This document shows positions 1-7,162 of a stretch of 13,248 nucleotides of DNA, piece after piece. The notes beneath the pieces were generated by a model, which did not search any database, had not been told where the DNA came from, and was given only the letters and a program-made list of their open reading frames with translations. The stretch's first letter is position 1. The number at the start of each line of letters is the position of its first letter. Source of the DNA: CAZJDV01 sp964544865. Lineage in GTDB: Bacteria > Chloroflexota > Dehalococcoidia > Lucifugimonadales > CAJWER01. The stretch spans positions 1 through 13,248 of the forward strand of contig CAZJDV010000074.1 of the NCBI GenBank assembly GCA_964544865.1, given 5' to 3'. The position numbers were made by a program, and so were the translations under genes.

Positions 1-163
1 CTCCCTCCGGCAGGGACATGATCAGTATCTGGGAACGTACCTCCATCGCCTCCCTATCCGTTCGGGAGCTCGCATACGCCAGAAGCGTGCCATCAGGCGA
101 CAGCGATGGGTCCGATACCGAGGTCAGCTCGTAGATGTGGTCAGGTGCAATCGATTGCGACAA
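1..163 (-). CDS. S9-family (prolyl oligopeptidase type) serine peptidase, N-terminal fragment
   Basis: Only the first ~54 codons are in the window; the gene runs off the left edge. From a TTG at 161-163 the frame reads an N-terminus with DHIYELTSVSDPSLSPDG followed by LLAYASSRTDRE. This is the first strand and PD40/WD40-like repeat (SxPxLSPDGxxxAY) that opens the beta-propeller of S9 peptidases such as acylaminoacyl-peptidases and dipeptidyl aminopeptidases. The TTG was chosen because AAGGAG lies 7 nt upstream; an in-frame GTG eight codons earlier has no comparable ribosome-binding site. The alpha/beta-hydrolase catalytic domain (Ser-Asp-His) lies outside, so activity cannot be judged. It follows the amidase on the same strand by 64 bp and may be co-transcribed. 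Family assignment rests on the propeller start only; a TolB-like or other PD40 protein is the alternative. Confidence 0.6.
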   Translation of the reverse strand, partial: MSQSIAPDHIYELTSVSDPSLSPDGTLLAYASSRTDREAMEVRSQILIMSLPEG

Positions 164-227
164 TACCGGTCTCCTTCTGCATGAAATCTTCGCGAGCCTC
201 ACGGTCCATCGTGAAGCATTCCTCCCC

Positions 228-1644
228 TCAGTCGATCGCCACGGGTACGTCCGCCGGGTGCTGCTCGTGCCAATCAGTCAGCGACTGGTACGCCCGGGCC
301 ATCGCCAGGACGTTATTCTCTCGATACGCCCTACCCATGGAACTGGATGCCGGTTGGCAGGCCCTCGTCCGAGAAGCCGCTGGGCACGGAGACCGCCGGC
401 AGCCCGGCGGCATTGCCGACGGCGCCGATGATGTCACCGCGACTCGTGCCAGAATCCTTGCGAAGCTCCCGGTCCACTCGAGACGCCACGTCCGGCCTGG
501 TGGGCGCAACCACGGCTTCAAACGACGCGAGCACCCTGTCGGTCTCTTTCGCGATGACGCCTCGCAATCGCAGTGCCTTCAGATAGTCCGTTGCCAGTAC
601 CGCCTCCTTAGCATACGGGCCGTAGCGGTCCCAAGAGTCCCTAAGCCCGGCCGCCTCTCCGCTCTGCGCAAACTCCTCGAACGCACTGGCCGATTCCGCG
701 TTCGCGATGGTGCGGGTGACAGCCTCGTACGGATATTCCGGGAGCTCAACCTCCTCGATGGTGGCGATCTCATCGAGGACCTTCAGGGCCAGGTTGAAAT
801 TGTCTCGCACGGCTTCCCCCACGCCCTCGACGGCACCCTTCAATACACCGAGCCTGAAGGACCGCGAAGGCCCTGGAGCGTTCCCGTAGCGGTACGATCT
901 GTCGCTGGCCGTCGGGTCGTTGGGATCAGGCCCGGCGATGGCCTCCAGCACCAGCCCGCAATCGTCGGCCGTGAGACACAACGGTCCCAGCTTGCCCAGT
1001 GTCCAGGAGAGCGCCATCGCCCCGTGGCGGCTCACACGCCCGTAGGTCGGGCGCAGCCCCGCGACCCCGCAGTTGGCGGCCGGGCCGAGTATGGAGCCCC
1101 AGGTCTCCGAGCCGATGGCGAAGGGGACCAGTCCGGCGGCGACGGCCGACCCGCCGCCGCTGGACGAGCCGCCGGACCACGTAACCGTGTCCCACGGGTT
1201 GAGACCCGGTCCGGTGAATGACGCATCAGGGCTCAGGTAACCCATGCCGCCGGCCAGCTCGACCATCGCCAGCTTGGCCGCGAGAACCGCGCCCGCCTCC
1301 TCCAGCTTCCGGACGACTGTGGCGTCGTAGTCGAATCTCTGTTGGTGGAAGGGCTCCGCGCCCCAGGTCGTGGGGATGCCGCCGGAGGTGGATAGCAGGT
1401 CCTTCGCGCCGTAGGGTATGCCGTGCAGCGGCCCTAGATAGCGTCCCGCCAAAATCTCCCGCTCGGCCCGGCGGGCCTGCTCCATCGTCCGCTCCCGAGT
1501 CACAGTCACGACGGCATTGTACATCGGCCCGATGTTTTCCAGACGGCCCAGGAAGGTCTCGGCCAGCGCCACGGGCGACACCTCCCTGCCGCGCACCATC
1601 TCACTCAGACGTCGAATCGGCACGAAGACCGGCGTATCAGTCAA
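228..1644 (-). CDS. Amidase-signature (GatA/AtzE-type) hydrolase with a C-terminal frameshift
   Basis: This is an amidase-signature enzyme (Ser-cisSer-Lys triad) that hydrolyses a carboxamide of unknown identity. The visible triad is Lys81 (GIPYGAKDLL), cis-Ser160 (GGSSSGGGSA) and nucleophile Ser184 (GSETWGSILGPA); the 24-residue Ser-Ser spacing is the family norm. The usual GSDTGGSIR is altered to GSETWGSIL, so Trp182 and Leu186 are unusual. The start is TTG at 1642-1644 with GGGGAG 8 nt upstream. It overlaps the stop of the preceding small gene by 8 nt, which suggests coupled translation. The main frame stops at 331 right after GLPTGIQF. The expected tail (MGRAYRENNVLAMARAYQSL, then TDWHEQHP) continues in another frame to TGA at 228. 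One extra base in the TTCC run at 339-342 explains this. Repaired, the protein would be ~471 aa, normal for the family. It is either a sequencing indel or a recent C-terminal truncation. Confidence 0.88.
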
Positions 1645-1861
1645 GACCTAGCTCCCCGTCGGCGAAGGGCGTGAAGACCGAGAAGGGCTCGTCGCCGTTC
1701 TCCAGCTTGACGGCCCTCAGCTCCGCGGACGCCTTTACGATAGCCTCGACCCGCCCCCGGACCGCCCCGAAGTCGTTCGGGTCCATCACGCCCCCATACC
1801 GCTCCTTGACGATCTGAAATCGGGCATCAACCTCATCCTGGCTTGGGTGCTGTTCGCTCAT
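1637..1861 (-). CDS. Small GatC/AtzG-like subunit of the adjacent amidase
   Basis: This 74-residue protein is encoded directly before the amidase, and its TGA stop overlaps the amidase TTG start by 8 nt. It is two-part: a helical N-terminal half (roughly residues 8-48, VDARFQIVKERYGGVMDP and following), then LRAVKLENGDEPFSVFTPF. That ending matches the pattern of GatC-like and DUF4089/AtzG-like small subunits, in which a helical pair is followed by a short extended tail ending in a DEP...F.PF-like segment that wraps around the amidase. In known GatCAB and AtzE-AtzG complexes the small partner stabilises the amidase and closes part of its active-site entrance. I infer the same job here from position, size and tail pattern; sequence similarity is too short for certainty. 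The ATG at 1859-1861 has AGGGAG four bases upstream, a slightly tight but acceptable site. Confidence 0.7.
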   Translation of the reverse strand: MSEQHPSQDEVDARFQIVKERYGGVMDPNDFGAVRGRVEAIVKASAELRAVKLENGDEPFSVFTPFADGELGLD

Positions 1862-1972
1862 GGCGCTCCCTATGCGTGCGGTGTTGCACGCAACTCTTTC
1901 CTATTGCTCCTCGTGTTCAAGGCCCAGTTACGTCAATTTACACCCTCAAACACGTGCTTCCGGGCCGGTCAA

Positions 1973-2079
1973 TGTCATTCTGAGCGGAGAGAAGAACCTG
2001 GGGCGGCGTGGAGTCTTCACGGGCCCGAAAACAGACACCCCCGCAACCCCGGACTGGTCCGAAGCGACCAGGGTTCTCC
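1973..2079. repeat. Palindromic intergenic repeat-like element
   Basis: The gene-free stretch 1862-2079 (218 bp) separates the amidase operon from the stop of the CoA ligase. Its left part (1862-1970) shows nothing I can support. From 1973 it starts with TGTCATTCTGAGCGGAGAGA, then AGAACCTGG, and ends with CCAGGGTTCT (2068-2077). The two ends are near-perfect inverted copies (one base different). TCATTCTGAGCG...AGAAxC is a motif I recall as a dispersed intergenic repeat in several bacterial phyla, including Chloroflexota; I cannot confirm this without a search. It could be a small non-autonomous palindromic element or simply the 3' end of the ligase transcript. No target-site duplication was found. 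Confidence 0.4.
2054..2071 (-). terminator. Hairpin just downstream of the CoA ligase gene
   Basis: CTGGTC (2054-2059) and GACCAG (2066-2071) form a perfect 6-bp stem with a 6-nt loop, ending 9 bp after the minus-strand ligase stop at 2080. The position suits a transcript end or 3' stabiliser. No U-tract follows on either strand, so a classical intrinsic terminator is not supported. The hairpin may instead be one arm of the larger repeat covering 1973-2079. Confidence 0.35.
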
Positions 2080-3618
2080 CTACTCCCGGCGCTCGAACTT
2101 CTCCACCAGCCGCGGCTTTATCACCTTGCCCATCGCATTGACAGGCAGCTCGTCCAGGGTCAGCACGCGCTGCGGTATCTTGTACAGCGCCAGTTTATCC
2201 CTGGCCCATCGCCGCAGCGCCTCCCGGCCTATCTCGGCGCCGTTCCTAGTCACCAGGGCCGCCGAAACGGCCTTCCCCCAGTAGGGATCCTTAGTTCCCA
2301 CGACGGCGCAGGCCTTCACGTCTGGATGGGTGGCGATGACCTGCTCCACTTCCTTCGCCGACACGTTTTCGCCGCCGGTGATGATGATGTCCTGTGACGC
2401 GCGGCCCCAGATCTTGTACGAGCCGCCCTCCAGGGTAGCCACATCGCCGGAGCAGAACCAGCCGTCGTCGTCGAACGCCTGCCGGGTCGCCTCCGACCTG
2501 CGCCAGTACTCACGGAACACGCTTGGGCCCCTGACCTGTATCTCCCCCTGACCGCCGGTCTCGACGGGACCTCCGTGCGTGTGCTCGCCGATCTCGTCGT
2601 CCAGCTCCATCCGCACCAGCCGCACCTCGACGCCCGGCAGCGGGCCGCCCACGTGTCCGGGCCTGCGCTCCCCGTGGAGGGGGTTGGACAGGGCCATGCC
2701 TATCTCGGTCATACCATACCGTTCCAGCAGTACGTGGCCGGTAATCGCTTTCCATTTCTCCAGCGTGACGACCGGCAGAGCGTCCGAGCCCGACACCATG
2801 AGGCGCAGCTCGGCGGCGCCACCCGACATTGTGGTCCTCCGCTCCGGTGAGGCCGCGTCCCACGCTTCGATCAGCGCCCCGTACGTGGTCGGGACGCCCA
2901 TGAAAAGCGTCAGCCCCCCGTTCTCCAGCCGGCTCCACACGCTCGCCGCGTCGAACCCGGCCTGGAGCTCGCATGCGGCCCCGGCCCACAGGGCGCACAT
3001 CAGCACGTTGACGATGCCATGCACGTGGTGCAGCGGCAGCACGTTCAATATGCGGTCCTCGGCCGTCCACTCCCACGCGTCCACGAGGGTGGTGACCTGG
3101 GCCTGAAGGATCGCGTGGGTCGTGACAACCCCCTTCGGCCTGCCAGTCGAGCCGCTGGTATATAGAATCATCGCCGGCCGGTCCGCGTCGACAGCGGGCA
3201 AAGAACGCTCTTTTGCGGCGAGCAGAGCGGTGGTCAGCAGGAACCGTAGTCCACGCGCTTCGGCGATCGGCCTCAGTCTATCTTCATACATCGGGTGAGC
3301 CACCAGCACGGCAGCCTCAGAATCGTCGACGGTGTACTCGAGCTCGGCCCCTGGGTGGGATACCGCGAGGGGCACCGTGACTCCGCCCGCCCTCCAAATG
3401 CCCCACTGGGTCGCCACGTACTGGGTCCCCGGCGGTACGAGGAAGGCGACTCGCACACCGTCCAGGTCCGCCGCTCCGCCGAGCAGGGACGAGGCAGCTC
3501 CCGCCGAGGTGTCGAGTAACTCACCGTAGGTGAAAAAACCCTCGGAGGCGACGACGGCGGTACGGTCTCGATGCCCCTCGGCGCGGGCTATCAGAGGAAT
3601 ACTGGAGGTGTCTGTCAT
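2080..3618 (-). CDS. matB: Malonyl/methylmalonyl-CoA synthetase (MatB/ACSF3-like acyl-CoA ligase)
   Basis: This ATP-dependent acyl-CoA ligase of 512 aa would convert malonate or methylmalonate plus CoA to the CoA thioester through an acyl-adenylate, in the cytoplasm. ANL-superfamily motifs in order: P-loop YTSGSTGRPKG at 153-163, VLPLHHVHGIVN near 193-204, LMVSGSDALP at 273-282, ERYGMTEIGMAL at 299-310, GPSVFREYW at 364-372, SGD at 390-392, GRASQDIIITGGENVS at 405-420, and the adenylation lysine Lys498 in NAMGK. The LMVSG.ALP / LLERYGMTEIGMALS / GPSVFREYW combination is that of human ACSF3 and bacterial MatB rather than acetyl- or long-chain synthetases. The start is ATG 3618 (MTDTSS), with GGTGG 7 nt upstream and an extended -10 some 30 bp upstream. 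An in-frame start at 3717 would put ~33 promoter-region codons in front and is rejected. The gene diverges from the M24 peptidase; no malonate decarboxylase or transporter is next to it. Confidence 0.87.
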   Translation of the reverse strand: MTDTSSIPLIARAEGHRDRTAVVASEGFFTYGELLDTSAGAASSLLGGAADLDGVRVAFLVPPGTQYVATQWGIWRAGGVTVPLAVSHPGAELEYTVDDSEAAVLVAHPMYEDRLRPIAEARGLRFLLTTALLAAKERSLPAVDADRPAMILYTSGSTGRPKGVVTTHAILQAQVTTLVDAWEWTAEDRILNVLPLHHVHGIVNVLMCALWAGAACELQAGFDAASVWSRLENGGLTLFMGVPTTYGALIEAWDAASPERRTTMSGGAAELRLMVSGSDALPVVTLEKWKAITGHVLLERYGMTEIGMALSNPLHGERRPGHVGGPLPGVEVRLVRMELDDEIGEHTHGGPVETGGQGEIQVRGPSVFREYWRRSEATRQAFDDDGWFCSGDVATLEGGSYKIWGRASQDIIITGGENVSAKEVEQVIATHPDVKACAVVGTKDPYWGKAVSAALVTRNGAEIGREALRRWARDKLALYKIPQRVLTLDELPVNAMGKVIKPRLVEKFERRE

Positions 3619-3625
3619 TGCTGTG

Positions 3626-3646
3626 CCACCGTGGTGGTAATCCACC
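3626..3646. promoter_or_regulatory. CCACC/GGTGG/CCACC dyad repeats before the CoA ligase
   Basis: Between the ligase start and its -10 box lie three 5-mers: CCACC (3626-3630), GGTGG (3633-3637) and CCACC (3642-3646). They are separated by GT and TAAT. GGTGG-TAAT-CCACC reads as a dyad read from either strand and sits on the predicted transcription start. The 3626-3630 copy, GGTGG on the mRNA, is also the ribosome-binding site. This could be an operator for a regulator of the ligase; no regulator gene is adjacent. The short arms could also be coincidence. Confidence 0.3.
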
Positions 3647-3649
3647 GCC

Positions 3650-3655
3650 ATTCTA
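3650..3655 (-). promoter_or_regulatory. matB: Extended -10 promoter for the CoA ligase
   Basis: Read on the minus strand the sequence is TGTTAGAAT: TG, one base, then TAGAAT, five of six matches to TATAAT with the extended TGn element. The -35 region at 17-bp spacing is poor (TTCGCG), as expected for extended -10 promoters. Initiation near 3643 would give a leader of about 25 nt to the ATG at 3618. Confidence 0.5.
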
Positions 3656-3665
3656 ACACTTGTCC

Positions 3666-3694
3666 TTGACACCGCGAACCCCCGGCGGTAGGCT
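3666..3694 (+). promoter_or_regulatory. Sigma70-type promoter for the M24 peptidase
   Basis: A perfect -35 box TTGACA (3666-3671) is followed after exactly 17 bp by TAGGCT (3689-3694), three of six matches to TATAAT. Transcription would begin near 3701, 28 bp before the ATG at 3729. This is why the shorter peptidase start is preferred over an in-frame TTG at 3660, which lies upstream of the promoter. The promoter is back to back with the extended -10 of the divergent ligase. Confidence 0.55.
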
Positions 3695-3728
3695 GCGGGA
3701 ACCCAAATCACGCCCACGGATATTCACC

Positions 3729-4898
3729 ATGCCTATCGACCAGGTCGTCCACGCCGCTCAGGAGCACATGCGAGCGGAGAGCATATCGGGCTGGCTCCTC
3801 TACGACTACCGCGGCATGAACCCCATATTCTGGGACACCGTTGGCCACATTCCCAACGTCACTCGACCCTGCTGGCTCTGGGTACCGTCGCATGGAGAGC
3901 CCCGGCTTCTTGTGAGCTACGTGGACCAGGGCCGGTTCGCCCACCTCGGCGTGAACACGACCCTGTTTGTCAGTCGCGTGGAGATGGTCCGAACGCTGGC
4001 GGAGATACTGCGCGGCGCGGGCCGCGTCGCGATGGAGTATTCGCCGTCGGGTGAGCTGCCCAGGGTGTCCAGGGTGGACGCGGGAACCCTGGAGCTCGTG
4101 AGAGGACTCGGCGTCGAGGTCGTCTCATCGGGAGACACGCTCCAGTACGCCACCCAGCGCTGGAGCGATTCACAGCTCCAGTCACATCTCGAGGCGGCGT
4201 CCGGGCTGGACACAATCGTTCGCCAGGCCTTCCGCCGCATCGGCGATACGCTGGCCTCGGGACCAACCGAGCACGTCACCGCCGAGTTCATCCGCCATAG
4301 GTACGCCGTGGAGGGGCTGGAGGCCGCCGACGGGCCGGTGGTCGCGGTAAACGACCACTCCTCCGACCCCCACTTTGAGCCGGCTACCGGCTCGTCGCGG
4401 GTCATCGAGGCGGGCGACTGGGTGCTCGTGGACCTCTGGGCGCGGCTGCCTGACGAGGACGCGATGTACGCGGACATCACGTGGACCGCATACATCGGGT
4501 CCGAGGTCCCGGCGCGAAACCGGCAGGTCTTCGACGCGGTAATCGGCGCCAGAGACGCGGCGCTGGCCGAGATGAAGATGGCGTTCGCAGGGGGGCGTGA
4601 GCTCGAGGGACGTCAGGTCGACAAGGTGGCGAGGGAATTCATCTCGGACGCGGGATTCGGCGACTATTTCAACCACCGCCTGGGCCACAGCCTGGGCCGC
4701 GAGGTCCATAGCAACGCCGTCAACCTGGACGGCTGGGAGACCCACGACACGCGCCGCCTGATGCCAGGCATCGCCGTGACCATCGAGCCTGGCATCTACC
4801 TCCCCGAGTTCGGCGTTCGCTCGGAGATCGACGTGTTCTTCTCGGAGGAAGGGCCCCGCGTCACCACGAAGGTGCAGCGCGAGGTCTTCTTGATATGA
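3729..4898 (+). CDS. M24-family metallopeptidase (Xaa-Pro aminopeptidase/creatinase fold)
   Basis: This 389-aa cytoplasmic pita-bread enzyme has an N-terminal creatinase-like domain (about 1-145) and a C-terminal M24 catalytic domain (about 155-389). All five dinuclear-metal ligands are visible: Asp235 (VLVDLWAR), Asp249 (MYADITWT), His320 (HRLGHSLG), Glu353 (TIEPGIY) and Glu366 (VRSEID). The intact ligand set points to a metal-dependent peptidase (Xaa-Pro dipeptidase or aminopeptidase) rather than metal-free creatinase. His210 (VNDH) and His327 sit where substrate-contacting histidines usually lie. The substrate cannot be read from sequence. The ATG at 3729 follows a promoter with TTGACA 58-63 bp upstream; no strong Shine-Dalgarno is visible, so short-leader initiation is likely. 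The gene stands alone on the plus strand between a divergent ligase and a convergent broken hydrolase. Confidence 0.87.
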   Translation: MPIDQVVHAAQEHMRAESISGWLLYDYRGMNPIFWDTVGHIPNVTRPCWLWVPSHGEPRLLVSYVDQGRFAHLGVNTTLFVSRVEMVRTLAEILRGAGRVAMEYSPSGELPRVSRVDAGTLELVRGLGVEVVSSGDTLQYATQRWSDSQLQSHLEAASGLDTIVRQAFRRIGDTLASGPTEHVTAEFIRHRYAVEGLEAADGPVVAVNDHSSDPHFEPATGSSRVIEAGDWVLVDLWARLPDEDAMYADITWTAYIGSEVPARNRQVFDAVIGARDAALAEMKMAFAGGRELEGRQVDKVAREFISDAGFGDYFNHRLGHSLGREVHSNAVNLDGWETHDTRRLMPGIAVTIEPGIYLPEFGVRSEIDVFFSEEGPRVTTKVQREVFLI

Positions 4899-4944
4899 TC
4901 TCTTGCACGTTGCCTGTCTGACAGCACCCAATGGGCCTCTCCAG

Positions 4945-4972
4945 CCTCCGTGGTCCGTGTCTCCTCCGTGGT
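4945..4972. repeat. Two direct copies of CCTCCGTGGT
   Basis: The spacer between the M24 peptidase stop (4898) and the end of the broken serine hydrolase (4989) contains CCTCCGTGGT at 4945-4954 and again at 4963-4972, 18 bp apart, followed by AAATT. No stem with a U-tract is visible. Phrases of this type (CTCCGTG...CCGTGGT) occur as dispersed intergenic repeats in environmental genomes to my recollection; I cannot check that here. Confidence 0.35.
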
Positions 4973-4988
4973 AAATTGGCTGGCTGGT

Positions 4989-5872
4989 CTATGGCCGGCT
5001 GGGCCCGACGAATAGCTCCCGAGGCAGGAAGCTGTGCTTGGCAGTGGAGTGGGCGTGGTCGAGCCCTCGGGTGGTCACCACGCCCATCGCCGTGGAGAAC
5101 GCGCTCTCGCCACTAACGCCGCTCTTGTTGCCGCCGCCATGGCCTCTCAGCCACTGCGGGTCTAGAAGGCGCTGCCCCTTCCAGATGCCGCTTGTGGCCA
5201 CCAGCTGGCCAAAGCGGGCAGGTCGGACGCGCTGATAATCGCCCATCCGGGGCCGCTCCGCATCACGTTCCCGCCGATCTTGTATGGGGGGTCGAGATAT
5301 GTGTAGCTGTCGGGAATAGTAGGATACAGGTACTTGCTATCCTTGATGACCCTCCCGGCTGGCCAGTCCCAGCGGTCCGCGAATATCCCGATCTTGCCGA
5401 AGAGCCGCTCGTCCAGGACATCCTTGAGGTCTCGGTCCCAAAGCGCCGTAAGCGCCTGCCCGAGACGCCAGAAACCCGCGCTGCTATAGTGGCCCACCGT
5501 GCCGGACTCGACGTGCGAGTATGTCGTAATACGGGTCCCCGGTCCATGTTAGGCGGACTGGCTCGTCGGGGTCCACACGGCCGTCCTCCACCGTGAAGCC
5601 CAGTATTGCCAGGATGAAAGCCTTGCCCGTCGATGCGGTCTGGAACCTGTAGTGTCTGTCCCCCAGGAGTGCACCAGGTGACCGCCCCACGTGATGACCG
5701 CGCTCCAGGCGTTTCCCGAGTGGTCCTCGCCGCCGAAGCTCGCCCCGCGAACCTCTAGCCCGCGCATGAATTGGTCGAGCTTTTCCGGTTCGAGTCCCGC
5801 CCTTTGGGGGCCAATCTCGACCCAGTCGTCCTCCGGGTACCTCACCCAGTGGGGGATGTCGTGTGCGGTCAT
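4989..5872 (-). pseudogene. Serine beta-lactamase-like hydrolase, multiply frameshifted
   Basis: Four reading-frame pieces join into one serine hydrolase of the class C beta-lactamase/penicillin-binding fold. Piece 1 begins at ATG 5872 (MTAHDIPHWVRYPEDDW). Piece 2 carries SxxK (TASTGKAF, Ser codon 5631-5633). Piece 3 carries the second motif YSS (GHYSSAGFWRLGQAL, Tyr codon 5486-5488). Piece 4 runs from ARFGQLVATSGIWKG to the stop at 4989. Junctions: a C-run at 5660-5664 (one G short on the coding strand), 5519-5525 (2 nt short, or 1 extra) and 5218-5222 (one G short). SxxK and YxS are only ~50 residues apart where the family has roughly 85-100, so about 35 residues also seem to be missing around 5535-5560. 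It lies 3 bp after the MFS exporter stop, as the second gene of that operon. The coding similarity is clear; no intact enzyme is encoded as sequenced. Confidence 0.8.
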
Positions 5873-5875
5873 CGG

Positions 5876-7162
5876 CTAGGCCTCATCACCTCGCGGTCGT
5901 CCCGCCGCCGCCCTCTTGAGCTGCCGCGCGGTGATGGGCAGCCTCAACGGAAACAGCGCCACGACGGCCAGAAGCGACACGCTCCCGCCGTACAGGAACG
6001 CACTATGAATGCCGTAGCGGTCAACGATCAGCCCGGCCAGGATAGGTGAGAACGTCCCCAGAAAGCCCGCCCCGTATATGAGCGCCACCACCGTCGATTG
6101 CATTCGGCCGCGCGCCACGTCGATGGCCGCCGCTATGAAGATGTGGTGCAGGGGAAAGCTGAACGCTCCCTTGGCCACCACGATCAGCGTAAGGCTCATG
6201 CCAGTTCCCACGACGCTCAAGGCGAGCGACAGCAGCGCCGTCGCGGCCAAGCCGGGTATCATGATAGCCCGGCGCCCATAGCTGTCCGACAGGTGTCCCA
6301 TGACGGGCTGCGTGGCGATGCCCGCCACCTGACCCAGCGACAGGTAGATCGCCACGCGCGTCGCCGAGAAATCCAGGTCCTCACGCAGGTAGACCGGCAG
6401 GAACCCTCCTACGGCGCTGTCGCCCGCGCTCTTTACCGCCGCGATCAGGACGAGGACCAGGATCAGGGGGTTCTTGAGCACGAGGGCGATCGATGAGAAA
6501 TAGTCCCTCGACGAGGCCGTTTCGGGCTCGCTGCCAAACAGTGATCGCATCACTCCCCAGACGAGCACGCCCGACAGAACCGCGGGGAAGAGGCTCACCT
6601 GGAAGACGCCGCGCCAGCTCATGAACGTGAGGAGCCCCGCGACGATTATCGGTCCCATGACCTCGCCGGCGCTGCCTCCGGCGCCGTGCAGCGAGATCGC
6701 GAACCCGCGTTTGTCCGGAAACCGCCGTGACAGCTCGCCCAGGGCCGGAGGGTGGTACAGCGCCGGGCCCAGTCCCGCCAGCAGCATTGCGCCGAACATC
6801 AGCGAGTAGTTAGGCGCACGGCCGGCGACGAAAAAGGAAACCCCCAGCAGGCTCAGCGAGATACCGAGGATCAACGGCGCCCTGTTGCTGAACCGGTCGC
6901 CGAGGTAGCCGGCGCCCATCGTCATACCCCACGACGTGAACTGCCGGGCGGTCAGCAGCGCCCCGAACTGCGCCGCGTTGAGCCCCAGCCCGATCTTCAC
7001 CTCGGGCAGCAGGAGGTTCTGCAGGCCGGAGTTGAATATGTGCTTGATGGCGTGGCCGATGACGACAACGGCCGCCAGCGTGTTACGGCCCCGCGTCGCG
7101 GCCTCGTCTGTCTGCGCGGAGACCGTCATCGGCAGCGCCTCCGATTGTTCGGCGTCGGACAT
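5876..7162 (-). CDS. MFS transporter, fosmidomycin-resistance (Fsr)-like
   Basis: This 428-aa inner-membrane major facilitator has about 12 hydrophobic segments. An N-terminal six-helix half (about 28-210) and a C-terminal half (about 232-408) are separated by a charged cytoplasmic loop (SEPETASSRDYFS). The loop 2-3 motif A appears as GYLGDRFSNR at 85-94, and its repeat MGHLSDSYGRR lies at 288-298. GLGPALYHPPALGELS and the GAGGSAGEVMGP glycine-rich helix are like Fsr-type exporters. The substrate is unknown; export of a small polar compound by proton antiport is the family expectation. The ATG at 7160-7162 has GGGAGG 5 nt upstream, so longer in-frame starts (TTG at 7207) are rejected. The next gene, a serine hydrolase now broken, starts 3 bp after its stop, so exporter and hydrolase likely formed one transcript. 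Confidence 0.85.
   Translation of the reverse strand: MSDAEQSEALPMTVSAQTDEAATRGRNTLAAVVVIGHAIKHIFNSGLQNLLLPEVKIGLGLNAAQFGALLTARQFTSWGMTMGAGYLGDRFSNRAPLILGISLSLLGVSFFVAGRAPNYSLMFGAMLLAGLGPALYHPPALGELSRRFPDKRGFAISLHGAGGSAGEVMGPIIVAGLLTFMSWRGVFQVSLFPAVLSGVLVWGVMRSLFGSEPETASSRDYFSSIALVLKNPLILVLVLIAAVKSAGDSAVGGFLPVYLREDLDFSATRVAIYLSLGQVAGIATQPVMGHLSDSYGRRAIMIPGLAATALLSLALSVVGTGMSLTLIVVAKGAFSFPLHHIFIAAAIDVARGRMQSTVVALIYGAGFLGTFSPILAGLIVDRYGIHSAFLYGGSVSLLAVVALFPLRLPITARQLKRAAAGRPRGDEA

Noticed and set aside
141..209. 22-codon frame (MDREAREDFM...) between the amidase end and the S9 peptidase
   Set aside because: It overlaps the S9 start in another frame, is very short and has no recognisable content; its ATG is probably incidental.
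106..1221. Long open frame on the plus strand opposite the amidase
   Set aside because: It is antisense to a gene with clear catalytic motifs, and its translation is Arg/Pro-rich without family features, a typical GC-rich shadow frame. The same applies to long frames at 8120-9070 and 11764-12849 on the minus strand and 8629-9534 on the plus strand.
3619..3717. Longer N-terminus for the CoA ligase
   Set aside because: These 33 codons lie across the promoters of both divergent genes and precede the natural family start at MTDTSS.
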